Program-made: the position numbers and the translations under genes
Notes under the pieces: model-generated
The model's database searches: none
What the model was told of the DNA's origin: nothing
Seen by the model: the letters and a program-made list of their open reading frames with translations, nothing else
Source of the DNA: Geminocystis sp. NIES-3708
GTDB taxonomy: Bacteria; Cyanobacteriota; Cyanobacteriia; Cyanobacteriales; Cyanobacteriaceae
DNA length: 64,000 nt
NCBI RefSeq assembly: GCF_001548095.1
Contig: NZ_AP014815.1
Location: forward strand, 991,656 to 1,055,655
Direction: 5' to 3'
Shown here: in pieces, positions 53,620-61,741 of the stretch
How positions within the stretch are numbered: the stretch's first letter is position 1
Layout of the letters: the number at the start of each line of letters is the position of its first letter

Positions 53620-54372
53620 ATGTTGTCTCTGGAATTACCCAGTACTGCCGTCCGTGAAAAAATACAATTATCAAGTCGTATTTTATTGATTGAAGATGAA
53701 GAATTGATCAGGAATATAATTGCTTTAAACCTTGAAGAAGAGGGATATGAAGTAATTAAAGCCTGTAACGGTAGGGAAGCCCTAAATATCCTTGAACGTC
53801 AACATTTGCAAAGTTCAGGAGATAATATTGATATGGTTATCTTAGATTTAATGTTACCTGAAGTTAATGGATTAGATGTTTGTCGCTTACTTCGTCATCG
53901 TGGTAATATGATTCCTATTTTAATATTAAGTGCTAAAGCCGCTGAAACAGACCGAGTTTTGGGTTTAGAAGTTGGGGCTGATGATTATTTGACTAAACCT
54001 TTTAGTATGAAAGAATTAGTCGCTCGTTGTCGTGCCTTATTACGTCGAAATTCAGTAAATACGACATCATCTACTTCCATTCGCCAATTTAAAGATATAA
54101 CCATGCTTTCTAATGAATGTAGAGTTATGGTAAGACAAGAAGAAGTTAACCTTTCTCCAAAAGAATATCGTTTATTAGAGTTATTTATGACTTATCCTAA
54201 AAGGGTATGGGATAGAGAACAACTAATAGAAAATATTTGGGGGGCAGATTTTTTAGGGGATACAAAAACCGTAGATGTACATATTCGTTGGTTAAGAGAA
54301 AAATTAGAGAAAGACCCAAGTAATCCTGAGTACTTAATAACTGTTCGTGGATTTGGTTATAGATTTGGCTGA
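53620..54372 (+). CDS. sphR: Phosphate-starvation response regulator SphR (PhoB-like)
   Basis: A 250-residue OmpR/PhoB-type response regulator. The receiver domain (~18-130) has the acidic pair E25/D26, phosphoacceptor D76 in ILDLMLPE, ILSAKA and LTKPFSMKEL. The winged-helix DNA-binding domain follows (~150-250): LSPKEYRLLELFMTYPKRVWDREQLIENIWG, DVHIRWLREKLE and VRGFGYRFG. It belongs to the SphR group and lies next to a SphS-like kinase, so it controls genes of the phosphate regulon (such as alkaline phosphatase and pst) in cyanobacteria. Confidence 0.9.
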   Translation: MLSLELPSTAVREKIQLSSRILLIEDEELIRNIIALNLEEEGYEVIKACNGREALNILERQHLQSSGDNIDMVILDLMLPEVNGLDVCRLLRHRGNMIPILILSAKAAETDRVLGLEVGADDYLTKPFSMKELVARCRALLRRNSVNTTSSTSIRQFKDITMLSNECRVMVRQEEVNLSPKEYRLLELFMTYPKRVWDREQLIENIWGADFLGDTKTVDVHIRWLREKLEKDPSNPEYLITVRGFGYRFG

Positions 54373-54407
54373 TAAATTGATAATTAATAGTTGATATAGC
54401 GTTTTTC

Positions 54408-54453
54408 ATTATTAATTATTAATTATTAATTATTAATTATTGATTGTTAATGA
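54408..54453. repeat. Heptamer STRR array between sphR and sphS
   Basis: At least five tandem copies of a seven-base unit (ATTATTA/ATTAATT type), ATTATTAATTATTAATTATT, occupy most of the 81-bp spacer and end at the sphS ATG. Its copy number may change the spacing and translation of the kinase gene. Confidence 0.65.
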
Positions 54454-55722
54454 ATGTTTTATTTTTTATGTGGTTTAACCCTTGGCTTAATTATTTATTT
54501 TTGGAAGAAATATCAAATTGATACCGAATTAACAGATATTTTACACTCCCTATCACAATTTGAATTCGTCCATTCTCTTTCAAAAATAGCCCAAGTTAGG
54601 CGAAATGTTAACTTACTCAATAATCATTTTTATTATACTCAATTAGAATTAGATCTTCATCGTCATTTAATCAATAAAATTCCTCTAGGTTACTTAAGAA
54701 TAAATGAAGAAAATTGTTTAATAGAATGTAATGAACAAGCAAAAACTTTGTTAAATATTCAGCGTTGGAATTCTGAAATATTAAGATTATTTTTGGAATT
54801 AGTGCGTTCTTATGAACTAGATCAATTAATTCAACAAACTCGAAAAACGCAACAAAATTTAATCATTGAATGGGAATTTTTTCCTACTACTAACTATGTT
54901 TTAGAAAATGAATCTAATCTCGAAATAGAAAGCTATAAATCTCTTTTTCTTAAAGCTTATAGTTATCCTTTACCAGCAGAACACGTTAGTATTTTTATCG
55001 AAAATAAACAAATAATTAAAGAGTTATCAGCAAGACGAGATGAGGCTTATTCTGATTTAAGTCATGAATTACGAACACCCTTAACATCTCTTTCGTTATT
55101 AACAGAAACCTTACTCAAATATAGCGATGAGAAAAGTAAAATTTGGGTACAGCAAATGTATCAAGAAATTAACCGTTTAATTAATTTAGTTCAAAATTGG
55201 CTAGAAATTTCGAGCTTAGAAAAAAATCCTTATCAAACCCTAAAAATTCAACATTTAGACTTAAAACAATTAATATTATCTGCATGGGAATCATTAAAAA
55301 TATTAGCAGATAAAGAACAAATATCATTAGAATATCAAGGAGAAGAAAAATTAATTATTGAAGCAGATCTTAACCGTTTAACTCAAGTTTTTGTTAACTT
55401 ATTTGATAATAGTATTAAACATAGTTCTTTTGGTGGTTTAATTACTGTTAAAATTGATATTAAAAGTTATGATGAAAATCATCAATTTTTAGAAATTAAC
55501 TTAATTGATTCAGGGACAGGTTTTAATACGGCTGATTTACCTTATATTTTTGAGCGACTCTATAGAGGAGATAAATCAAGAGCAAGAAATTCAACAGGCG
55601 GTACTGGCTTAGGATTAAGTATTGTTAAACAAATTATTGAAGCACATCAAGGTTCAATAATAGCTAATAATCATCCTCAAACTAAAGGTGCATGGTTTAA
55701 AATTATTTTTCCTTTTAAATAA
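54454..55722 (+). CDS. sphS: Phosphate-sensing histidine kinase SphS (PhoR-like)
   Basis: A 422-residue sensor kinase. The N-terminal hydrophobic segment (MFYFLCGLTLGLIIYFW) anchors the protein in the membrane, as is required for SphS. A PAS-like region follows (~75-170: LGYLRINEENCLIECNEQA). The HisKA domain has phosphoacceptor H204 in SHELRTPLTSLSLL. The ATPase domain has DLNRLTQVFVNLFDNSIKHS (N box), DSGTGF (G1), LPYIFERLYRG (F box) and GTGLGLSIVKQI (G2). All catalytic motifs are intact. It is the partner of SphR upstream. Confidence 0.9.
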   Translation: MFYFLCGLTLGLIIYFWKKYQIDTELTDILHSLSQFEFVHSLSKIAQVRRNVNLLNNHFYYTQLELDLHRHLINKIPLGYLRINEENCLIECNEQAKTLLNIQRWNSEILRLFLELVRSYELDQLIQQTRKTQQNLIIEWEFFPTTNYVLENESNLEIESYKSLFLKAYSYPLPAEHVSIFIENKQIIKELSARRDEAYSDLSHELRTPLTSLSLLTETLLKYSDEKSKIWVQQMYQEINRLINLVQNWLEISSLEKNPYQTLKIQHLDLKQLILSAWESLKILADKEQISLEYQGEEKLIIEADLNRLTQVFVNLFDNSIKHSSFGGLITVKIDIKSYDENHQFLEINLIDSGTGFNTADLPYIFERLYRGDKSRARNSTGGTGLGLSIVKQIIEAHQGSIIANNHPQTKGAWFKIIFPFK

Positions 55723-56221
55723 AGGGTTGAAAAAATACTTAATTAACAAAAAAGTCTCAGATTTTGGCTAATTTTATTCCAAAAAACTAACATTTTCAAT
55801 CCCATTCTATACAATTAAGTATTTTTTATATTTAATTATAATATTGACATCGACATCTTTATCTATAAGTATTTCTCTTAACCTCTATCTACTACCCTCA
55901 CAAAAACACTTTTTCAACAACCTCTAATTATTGATAAATTATTGTTGTATAAGATTTTTTTTCAAAAAATAAAATAAATTATTTAAAAATTATTCATGAG
56001 TACAAATACTTTATATACGTATAAATACTGAATTTTATGATTAACTTTAAATAAATCCATGAATAAAACTTTAACTAAGTTTTGTAAAAAATAAGACATT
56101 TAAAAAATAAATCTAGTTATAATTTAAGAAAAAGCAATATAAATTAACAAGATAAAATTTTTCATCATAAAAAAATATCATCTTAAATTTAGACTTTAAT
56201 CTTAACTGTAGAGGGGAAAAA
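55723..56221. other. 499-bp AT-rich spacer without a gene
   Basis: No reading frame, tRNA or conserved RNA motif is visible here. It contains a perfect AAAACTT-taact-AAGTTTT hairpin near 56065, and the last 10 bp carry the ribosome binding site (AGAGGGG) of the next gene. No MITE or heptamer array was recognised. The region looks like simple low-complexity sequence and leader DNA. Confidence 0.3.
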
Positions 56222-57058
56222 ATGATTAGAAATACTGCAACCATTGACATCCAAACTCAATATAATCAAGGAGAAAGAGATTTTCCAAAATTGCAATTAA
56301 GAAGAATAGATTTAAGAAATAATAAACTTAGAGGAATTAATTTAGCAGGATCAGATTTAAGTTATGCTGACTTAAGAGATGTTGATTTAACCAATGCTAA
56401 TCTCAGTAATTGCTATTTGAATGAGGCTAATTTAAGTGGTGCTAATTTGAGTGGTGCGAACTTGAAAGGAGCATATTTAATTAAAGCATATTTAACTAGA
56501 GTATCTTTCAAAAAAGCTATCCTTAAAGAAACATATTTAACAGGTAGTTTTCTTACTAAAGCAGATTTAAGTCAAGCAGATTTATGTGGTGCATTTTTAA
56601 ATGGAGCTCATCTTAATGGTGCTAATTTTAGAGAAGCAGTTTATGATAACAGCACTCGTTTTGATAAATCTTTCGAGCCTAATTCTTTGGGTATGAAAAT
56701 TAGTTCCTCTTTTCAACAAACCGCTGCAAGAAAAGTTAGTATTGGTGATATAACTAGTAATTTTGAAAGCATCGCTAGCATAACAAGTCATTACTTAGGG
56801 GGTACAATTACCGCCAAAAATTTTGAAGATTCTCGCCCTGATGTAGAATGGTTACAACAATTTTGTATGGATAAAAAAGGGAAAATTTCTTTTACGGGCA
56901 CAATGAGTAATCAAGCCACGATGATGCAATTAAAATGGTTTGAAAAATGGACAAATGCTTTTATCAAAAAATCTTCCATCATTATTCAAGACTTACCAAA
57001 TATTATTGAAGAAAAACATCTCACTGTTGAGTATTTAATCAAAAATAATGTCGCTTAA
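56222..57058 (+). CDS. Pentapeptide-repeat protein with a conserved C-terminal domain
   Basis: A 278-residue protein. Residues ~20-145 are pentapeptide repeats (A(D/N)LXX): DLSYADLRDVDLTNANLSN, ANLSGANLSGANLKGAYL, and so on, forming a right-handed beta helix. A shorter link (DLSQADLCGAFLNGAHLNGANF) ends the repeats at 145. The C-terminal ~110 residues (AARKVSIGDITSNFESIASI, MQLKWFEKWTNAFIKKSSI) are a separate helical domain. Such proteins often bind protein partners or the thylakoid membrane. It is 264 bp upstream of a PAP-type operon on the same strand. A functional link is possible but not shown. Confidence 0.82.
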   Translation: MIRNTATIDIQTQYNQGERDFPKLQLRRIDLRNNKLRGINLAGSDLSYADLRDVDLTNANLSNCYLNEANLSGANLSGANLKGAYLIKAYLTRVSFKKAILKETYLTGSFLTKADLSQADLCGAFLNGAHLNGANFREAVYDNSTRFDKSFEPNSLGMKISSSFQQTAARKVSIGDITSNFESIASITSHYLGGTITAKNFEDSRPDVEWLQQFCMDKKGKISFTGTMSNQATMMQLKWFEKWTNAFIKKSSIIIQDLPNIIEEKHLTVEYLIKNNVA

Positions 57059-57173
57059 TTGTTAATAAAACTTATTTTTTTGTTTATTTCTTCATAATTT
57101 ATATTTGTATTCTCATCTTTATCATTTACTATGATTAATAAATTTAAAAATAGGTATAAATGCTAATTATTAA

Positions 57174-57185
57174 GCGAAATTTCGC
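57174..57185. promoter_or_regulatory. 12-bp perfect palindrome upstream of the PAP-type operon
   Basis: GCGAAATTTCGC is a perfect palindrome 138 bp before the first PAP-type gene, in the 264-bp promoter region between the pentapeptide gene and the operon. It may bind a dimeric regulator. No known consensus is recognised. Confidence 0.35.
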
Positions 57186-57322
57186 AATTGTATAGAAATG
57201 TTTAAAAAGAAGATTCAAAAATAAAAATTTAGTTAAAATAAGTGCAGAAGGTAAATTAATTTACGACTAATTTAATAATTGAAGAACCATTACATTATAA
57301 GTATAAGAGGATTGAAAATCAG

Positions 57323-58039
57323 ATGACTTTTACACCTACAAAATCAAGTCGTACTGTAGAAACAATTTCCAAGAATCTATGGAAAAATAAATACCCTAAA
57401 AAACATGATCATTATACCTTAGAAGACTTTTTTCATTTTGACACTCAAAATGGGGACATTACTGATTGGAATGAATCTCGAAATGTTCTTGTAACTGAAG
57501 ATTTTATCGTGGGATTAATCGAAGGTTTAGAAGAAGAAGTAGGTTCTGCTTCTAGTGTGGTTATGTATAATATCGGTAAAGCGTGGGGTATTAGAGACGC
57601 TGAATTTTTTGAACAATGGTTTCAAAAAGAATATGAGTATCCCAAAAATAGTAAAGATATGAATTTATTATATGTTCTTGAAGCGTGGTGGTGGCCTTTC
57701 ACGACTCAAGGATGGGGCAACTGGGATGTTGATTTAAGTGAACAAAAAAATGGTTTTATGTTTGTTAATATCTTTGATTCCGCCGTTGCTCGTACTTTAG
57801 GAGATGTTGGTAAACCAGTATGTCATATTTATGCAGGTTTAATGGCTGGTTTTTTCAGTCGTTTTATCAACAAACAACTTAACTGCATTGAAATTCAGTG
57901 CTACTCTATGGGTGAAACCTATTGTAAATTTTTGTTAGGAAAACAAGATCGAATTGATGCCGCTACTTTCTGGCAAAATGAGGGTGCTGGTGCAAAAGAT
58001 ATTCAGAAAAAATTAGTGAATGGAGAATATCTCAAATGA
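57323..58039 (+). CDS. V4R-domain protein, Slr0144-like (PAP operon, PSII assembly)
   Basis: A 238-residue protein with a V4R (4-vinyl reductase) domain at ~60-215: IVGLIEGLEEEVGSASSVVMY, WGIRDAEFFEQWF, a WWWPFTTQGWGNWDVD tryptophan cluster, GFMFVNIFDSAVARTLG, the GLMAGFFSRFINKQLNCIEIQC strand and SMGETYCKFLLG. The order of genes matches slr0144-slr0149 and slr0151 of Synechocystis, a group linked to photosystem II assembly. V4R domains bind small ligands or chlorophyll-like pigments. Its stop overlaps the next start by four bases (ATGA). Confidence 0.86.
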   Translation: MTFTPTKSSRTVETISKNLWKNKYPKKHDHYTLEDFFHFDTQNGDITDWNESRNVLVTEDFIVGLIEGLEEEVGSASSVVMYNIGKAWGIRDAEFFEQWFQKEYEYPKNSKDMNLLYVLEAWWWPFTTQGWGNWDVDLSEQKNGFMFVNIFDSAVARTLGDVGKPVCHIYAGLMAGFFSRFINKQLNCIEIQCYSMGETYCKFLLGKQDRIDAATFWQNEGAGAKDIQKKLVNGEYLK

Positions 58040-58461
58040 TACCCTTAACCTGTGTTACAGTCGAAAAATTTTTTCAGGAAGCTAATTGGCAAGGTTTTAA
58101 ACTCATTCATGACAATAAAACTCCTTCAACGGAGAAGATACTAACCGAAGAGACAACCCCTATTGCTCATTTTGGTTTAACAGTGGAAAGTTTTTTCTCT
58201 TTACATAATTGGCAGGGTATTTTCAAAACTTATCAACATCAAACAGAAACTGTTGAAAAAGAAGAAGAATTATTGGTAACAAAACAACCATCTTACCCCC
58301 TGACGATGTCAGTAGGAGAATTTTTCCAGCGTATGGCTTGGCAAGGACAAAATTATAAAATGTACAAGAAAACTAATATCGCCTCCATGCCAAAGATGTC
58401 TGATGTTATCAATCTTAAACCTCAAGTATTGAATGTCAAAGATTTATCTGATTTACTTTAA
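58036..58461 (+). CDS. WQG-repeat protein, Slr0145-like (PAP operon)
   Basis: A 141-residue protein with three related modules: TVEKFFQEANWQGF (residues 8-21), TVESFFSLHNWQGI (49-62) and SVGEFFQRMAWQGQ (92-105). Each repeat is VxxFFxxxxWQG, spaced 41-43 residues, joined by acidic or polar linkers. Similar motifs occur in the Slr0145 family. No enzymatic domain is visible; the regular FF/WQG motif suggests three docking sites, perhaps for a photosystem protein. It starts within the ATGA overlap of the V4R gene. Confidence 0.8.
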   Translation: MIPLTCVTVEKFFQEANWQGFKLIHDNKTPSTEKILTEETTPIAHFGLTVESFFSLHNWQGIFKTYQHQTETVEKEEELLVTKQPSYPLTMSVGEFFQRMAWQGQNYKMYKKTNIASMPKMSDVINLKPQVLNVKDLSDLL

Positions 58462-58470
58462 GGAAAAATT

Positions 58471-58947
58471 ATGTATCCAGAATTACAAGCATTAATTCAC
58501 GAAGCCGAATTTCAGTATCTTAATCAAGAAAACTTAAATCAATTCTCTCAAGAAATCTCCACTCTTAAAAATAGAATTGCGGCTTATAAACTTCTGCGAG
58601 ATGAAGAAATAAGTATTTTTCAAGAAATTGCCGATGATGTAGTTATTAAATTTCCCAAAGAAAATCCTAAGAAAATTGAAACTGCTATCCGTCATTGGTT
58701 ATTAATTACAAGATATTCTGCCATGGCGATGATGTTAAATAACCACGAATTTCTCGAACATCGTTTATTAGAATGGTTGACAGATATAGTTCAAGCTCAT
58801 CAATCTGAAGCTATTTTTTCGACTATTTATTCATTATTAATTGCTAAATTAACTGAGGTTTTTTCTAATGATGAATTAAATCATCTTCAGCCATTTTTAG
58901 CCCAAGCCAATGATTATTTAATGAATACTTCTGTTTTAGCTAATTAA
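58471..58947 (+). CDS. Phycobilisome-like protein without a bilin cysteine, Slr0146-like (PAP operon)
   Basis: A 158-residue helical protein with the globin-like plan of phycobiliproteins. The segment AIRHWLLITRYSAMAMML at residues 72-89 corresponds to the CxRD..RM helix, but alanine replaces the chromophore cysteine, and histidine replaces the aspartate. It is similar to the gene at 60349. The N-terminus (MYPELQALIHEAEF) and C-terminus (HLQPFLAQANDYLMN) are helical. It follows the WQG gene by 9 bp with an AAGGAAAA ribosome binding site. It probably acts in assembly rather than light harvesting. Confidence 0.74.
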   Translation: MYPELQALIHEAEFQYLNQENLNQFSQEISTLKNRIAAYKLLRDEEISIFQEIADDVVIKFPKENPKKIETAIRHWLLITRYSAMAMMLNNHEFLEHRLLEWLTDIVQAHQSEAIFSTIYSLLIAKLTEVFSNDELNHLQPFLAQANDYLMNTSVLAN

Positions 58948-58984
58948 AGCATCAAAAATCGATCAAAAATAAGAGGAAAAATCA

Positions 58985-59659
58985 ATGATTTCCGTTGCGG
59001 ATTTAGTTCAAGAAAAAGCCTTAAAAGGTAATTATTTTGCCCCTTCTGCCTATGTGCAAGGAGATTTTGAGTTAGGATTATTAGAAACAAGACTAGGCTC
59101 AAGATTAATCGCTTTACCTGAAGTTCTTTTACAAGGTATTTACGCTGGTTTAGAAGAAGAAATTGGTCAAGCGACAGGGATAGTTCTTTATAATTGTGGA
59201 CGTTGGTGGGGCAAAAGTTTTTATCGCCGTTTTATCCAAGAAGTCAGCGAATATTATGAGATGCCATTAGCACAAATGGAGATGGCTCAATTTTTGAGTT
59301 GTTTAAAACAATGTTGGAAAACTCACGGTTGGGGGGTGATTAATTTTAATTTCGATTACTATTCTCAAGGTTTTATCGTGGCAAATACAGTTAACTCTCC
59401 TTTTGCCCAAGCCGCACCTCAAGGAAAAGGTTTTGCTTGTCAGCCAGAATCTGGAATTTTAACTTCTTTTTTCAGTCAATTGACGGGAGAAAATCTTGAT
59501 TGTATTCAACTTAGTTGTGAATCGATGGGTGCGAAATCTAACTATTTTGTTATCGGCTTAGATGAAAGGGTGAAGTTAGCCAAAACTTTATCGGAGGAAG
59601 GTCATGATCATTCTACCATTCTTGATCGTTTATTAGAAAGTAATTCTGCTGATAACTAA
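58985..59659 (+). CDS. Second V4R-domain protein, Slr0147-like (PAP operon)
   Basis: A 224-residue V4R protein. The domain spans ~45-205: LLQGIYAGLEEEIGQATGIVLY, GRWWGKSFYRRFIQEV, HGWGVINFNFDYYSQGFIVANTVN, SGILTSFFSQLTGENLDCIQLSC and SMGAKSNYFVIGLDERVKLA. It is a paralogue of the V4R gene at 57323, with the same CIxxxC and SMGxxxxxFxxG pattern. It starts 37 bp after the phycobilisome-like gene with GAGGAAAA before the ATG. The two V4R proteins may form a heterodimer. Confidence 0.84.
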   Translation: MISVADLVQEKALKGNYFAPSAYVQGDFELGLLETRLGSRLIALPEVLLQGIYAGLEEEIGQATGIVLYNCGRWWGKSFYRRFIQEVSEYYEMPLAQMEMAQFLSCLKQCWKTHGWGVINFNFDYYSQGFIVANTVNSPFAQAAPQGKGFACQPESGILTSFFSQLTGENLDCIQLSCESMGAKSNYFVIGLDERVKLAKTLSEEGHDHSTILDRLLESNSADN

Positions 59660-59712
59660 AGATAACTTCAAGAAATATCTCAAAAATTAACTTTTAATTT
59701 ACATACAAATAA

Positions 59713-59756
59713 TAGTTAATAGCTAATTGTTAACTGTTAATTATTAATTGTTTAAC
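59713..59756. repeat. Heptamer-type repeats in the PAP operon spacer
   Basis: Degenerate seven-base units (TAATAGTTAATAGCTAATTG, then TTAACTGTTAATTATTAATTG) in the 167-bp spacer before the ferredoxin gene. The spacer may also hold an internal promoter. Confidence 0.45.
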
Positions 59757-59826
59757 TATCTTTAATTTTCACTAAAACATAAGCTAATCTTAAATTATAC
59801 CCTTTATAAATTTAGATAAGAAGATA

Positions 59827-60312
59827 GTGGCAAAATCCATCAGACTAGATCCTTTAGGTACAGATACAGCAATTAAAACTAATGATAACCTCTTATCAGG
59901 ATTATTGAAAAGTCAATTAAATGTCCTGCAGGAATGCGGTGGCAGAGGAATGTGTTCTACTTGTCATGTTTATATCAAAGAAGGCATGGAAAGTTTATCA
60001 CCTCTGAATCGCAGAGAAAAAAGAACTTTAGAAGTAATTACCACTTGTAAACTTAATTCTCGTCTGGCTTGTCAAGCTAGGGTTATCGGTGAAGGAGTAG
60101 TAGTTGAATTGCCTTCAGGGATGTATTTAAGTCAGATTGATGACGTTGAATCCTTAATTGGTAGAAGAGCACAACAAAATATTCTTCATCCTATCTCTGG
60201 GAAGATTTTGGTAGAGGAAGGAAAGTTAATTACTCGCTCAATGATTAGTCAATTAGAGAATACAAAAGGAGAAGTTACCCAATATTTAGCCAATACCAGT
60301 GATGCAGTTTAA
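59827..60312 (+). CDS. 2Fe-2S ferredoxin-type protein, Slr0148-like (PAP operon)
   Basis: A 161-residue protein starting with GTG. The ferredoxin domain (~1-95) has C37, C43, C46 and C82 (CGGRGMCSTC, later RLACQ), a CX5CX2C pattern, with an additional C74. The C-terminal ~65 residues (MYLSQIDDVESLIGRRAQ, ILHPISGKILVEEGKLITRSM) are an extension not seen in short ferredoxins. It is likely to pass electrons in a PSII assembly or repair step. Synechocystis has a ferredoxin Slr0148 in the same position. Confidence 0.86.
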   Translation: MAKSIRLDPLGTDTAIKTNDNLLSGLLKSQLNVLQECGGRGMCSTCHVYIKEGMESLSPLNRREKRTLEVITTCKLNSRLACQARVIGEGVVVELPSGMYLSQIDDVESLIGRRAQQNILHPISGKILVEEGKLITRSMISQLENTKGEVTQYLANTSDAV

Positions 60313-60348
60313 CATCATTTTATTAATTTTTACTAGGAGTATTCAACA

Positions 60349-60801
60349 ATGTTAAAACAATTTGCGGATTTAACCATCGAAGCTGATGGACGTTACGCTG
60401 AAGATTATGAGTTAAAATTTTTAGAGGATTATTTAGAATCTCAAGATTTAAGAATGAGTGCTTATATTAAAATTCGAGATAATGCTGATGCTATCGTAGA
60501 AGCGGTAAGAGTAGGTAAAAATAAGCGTAATCCTGAATTTAAAGATTATTATGCCACTTGTAAACGGGATTTTATCGATTTAATTCGTTATAGTGCGGCG
60601 GCGTTATTATTTGATGATTTAGAACGGTTACGTACTAATATGTTGTTATGGTTTCAAACCATTGCTAAATCTTGGACTTTTGAAGATGATAATAACGATA
60701 CTTATGATGTATTGTTACAAGTAATTCCACAATTTTTAACCCCAGAAGAAGCTAAACTTGCTCTTCCGATTTTTGAGCTTAATTGTGCAGTTTTAGTTTA
60801 A
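60349..60801 (+). CDS. Phycobilisome-like protein retaining a bilin-type cysteine, Slr0149-like (PAP operon)
   Basis: A 150-residue protein with the phycobiliprotein fold pattern. ADGRYAEDYELKFLEDYLES is close to the helix opening of allophycocyanin. The segment CKRDFIDLIRYSAAALLF at C71-F88 aligns with KCARDIGYYLRM of allophycocyanin, with Cys71, Arg73 and Asp74 kept where bilin attaches. The C-terminal half follows the globin plan (PQFLTPEEAKLALPIFELNC). It is a paralogue of the gene at 58471, which lacks the cysteine. Bilin binding is possible but not shown. AGGAG lies 12 bp before ATG. Confidence 0.74.
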   Translation: MLKQFADLTIEADGRYAEDYELKFLEDYLESQDLRMSAYIKIRDNADAIVEAVRVGKNKRNPEFKDYYATCKRDFIDLIRYSAAALLFDDLERLRTNMLLWFQTIAKSWTFEDDNNDTYDVLLQVIPQFLTPEEAKLALPIFELNCAVLV

Positions 60802-60839
60802 TTTTTTTATGTTCGGTATTTTGGAGTATTTTAATTAAA

Positions 60840-61613
60840 ATGATAGAAAAAAAACAAGATATAATCGGTTTTACAGGTTTAGGGGTTTCCGTAGTAGGAG
60901 TAATTGCTTCTGTAGCACTAAACAATCCTCTTTTAGCTTCTATTCCTTTAACTATTGGGGTTGGTTGTAACCTTGCTAGTCGTAAACAGTTTAATGATAC
61001 TTTAGTGGAAGCCTATAATACTCAACAACAAACAATTAATGAGTTGATGAATAAATTAGAGGTTAATCATGGAGAATTAACTGAAAAACTCACCAATAAT
61101 CAAACAGATTTAGCTAATCGAGTGGAAAAATTACAGTTATCTATGCAAGATAATTTAGCTAAACAAAAACAAGATATTAACAGTGAAATTAAAAGGCTCG
61201 AATTACAACATCAAGACTTAAATAATATTGTTAGTAATATTAAAGAAGTAGAAACTTTTTCTCAGGAATTACGCTCTCAACCTGACTCCGCCGACTTCTT
61301 TTATCAAAGAGGATTAAGTTACGAAAAATTAGGTAATTATCATGGAGCGATCGAAGACTATACTGAAGCTATTAAGAAAAACTCTAGCCTTGCTAAAGCC
61401 TACCATAAAAGAGGAGTTCTTTACCTCGATGATGGTGCAAAACAAAAAGCTGTAGATGACTTACGGAAAGCAGCTTTACTGTATTTTGAGCAAGGAGACA
61501 TCGAAAGTTACCATCAAGCTAGAGAAATGAGTCGTAATATTCACGAATTACGCACAGACAGTAATGGTAATGTTTCAGAAATGGTTGTTGGTACAAAATT
61601 ATTTGGAGAATAA
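60840..61613 (+). CDS. TPR protein, Slr0151-like (PSII repair)
   Basis: A 257-residue protein. A hydrophobic N-terminal segment (IIGFTGLGVSVVGVIASVALNNPLLASIPLTIG, ~7-42) anchors it to the membrane. A coiled coil follows at ~60-135 (ELMNKLEVNHGELTEKLTNN). A tandem TPR pair at ~150-225 has DFFYQRGLSYEKLGNYHGAIEDYTEAI and AYHKRGVLYLDDGAKQKAVDDL. It matches Slr0151, reported to act in PSII assembly and repair. The start at 60840 follows GGAG; a TTG at 60783 that overlaps the previous gene is not used. Confidence 0.87.
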   Translation: MIEKKQDIIGFTGLGVSVVGVIASVALNNPLLASIPLTIGVGCNLASRKQFNDTLVEAYNTQQQTINELMNKLEVNHGELTEKLTNNQTDLANRVEKLQLSMQDNLAKQKQDINSEIKRLELQHQDLNNIVSNIKEVETFSQELRSQPDSADFFYQRGLSYEKLGNYHGAIEDYTEAIKKNSSLAKAYHKRGVLYLDDGAKQKAVDDLRKAALLYFEQGDIESYHQAREMSRNIHELRTDSNGNVSEMVVGTKLFGE

Positions 61614-61630
61614 TCAAAGAAATTAATTTA

Positions 61631-61651
61631 GGGGTTAATGGTATTAACCCT
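61631..61651 (+). terminator. Hairpin downstream of the PAP-type operon
   Basis: GGGTTAAT (61632-61639) pairs with ATTAACCC (61643-61650) around GGT, with G-T at the base. This follows the TPR gene by ~20 bp and could end the operon. There is no T run directly after it, so it may be an attenuating or stabilising hairpin instead. Confidence 0.4.
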
Positions 61652-61741
61652 CCATAAAATCAATTTAACTATTTGTAGGGATAAATATTTGTCCTTTTTT
61701 TTGTGACTAATTAGGGTTAGCTTGATGAATTAAGAAATTAT

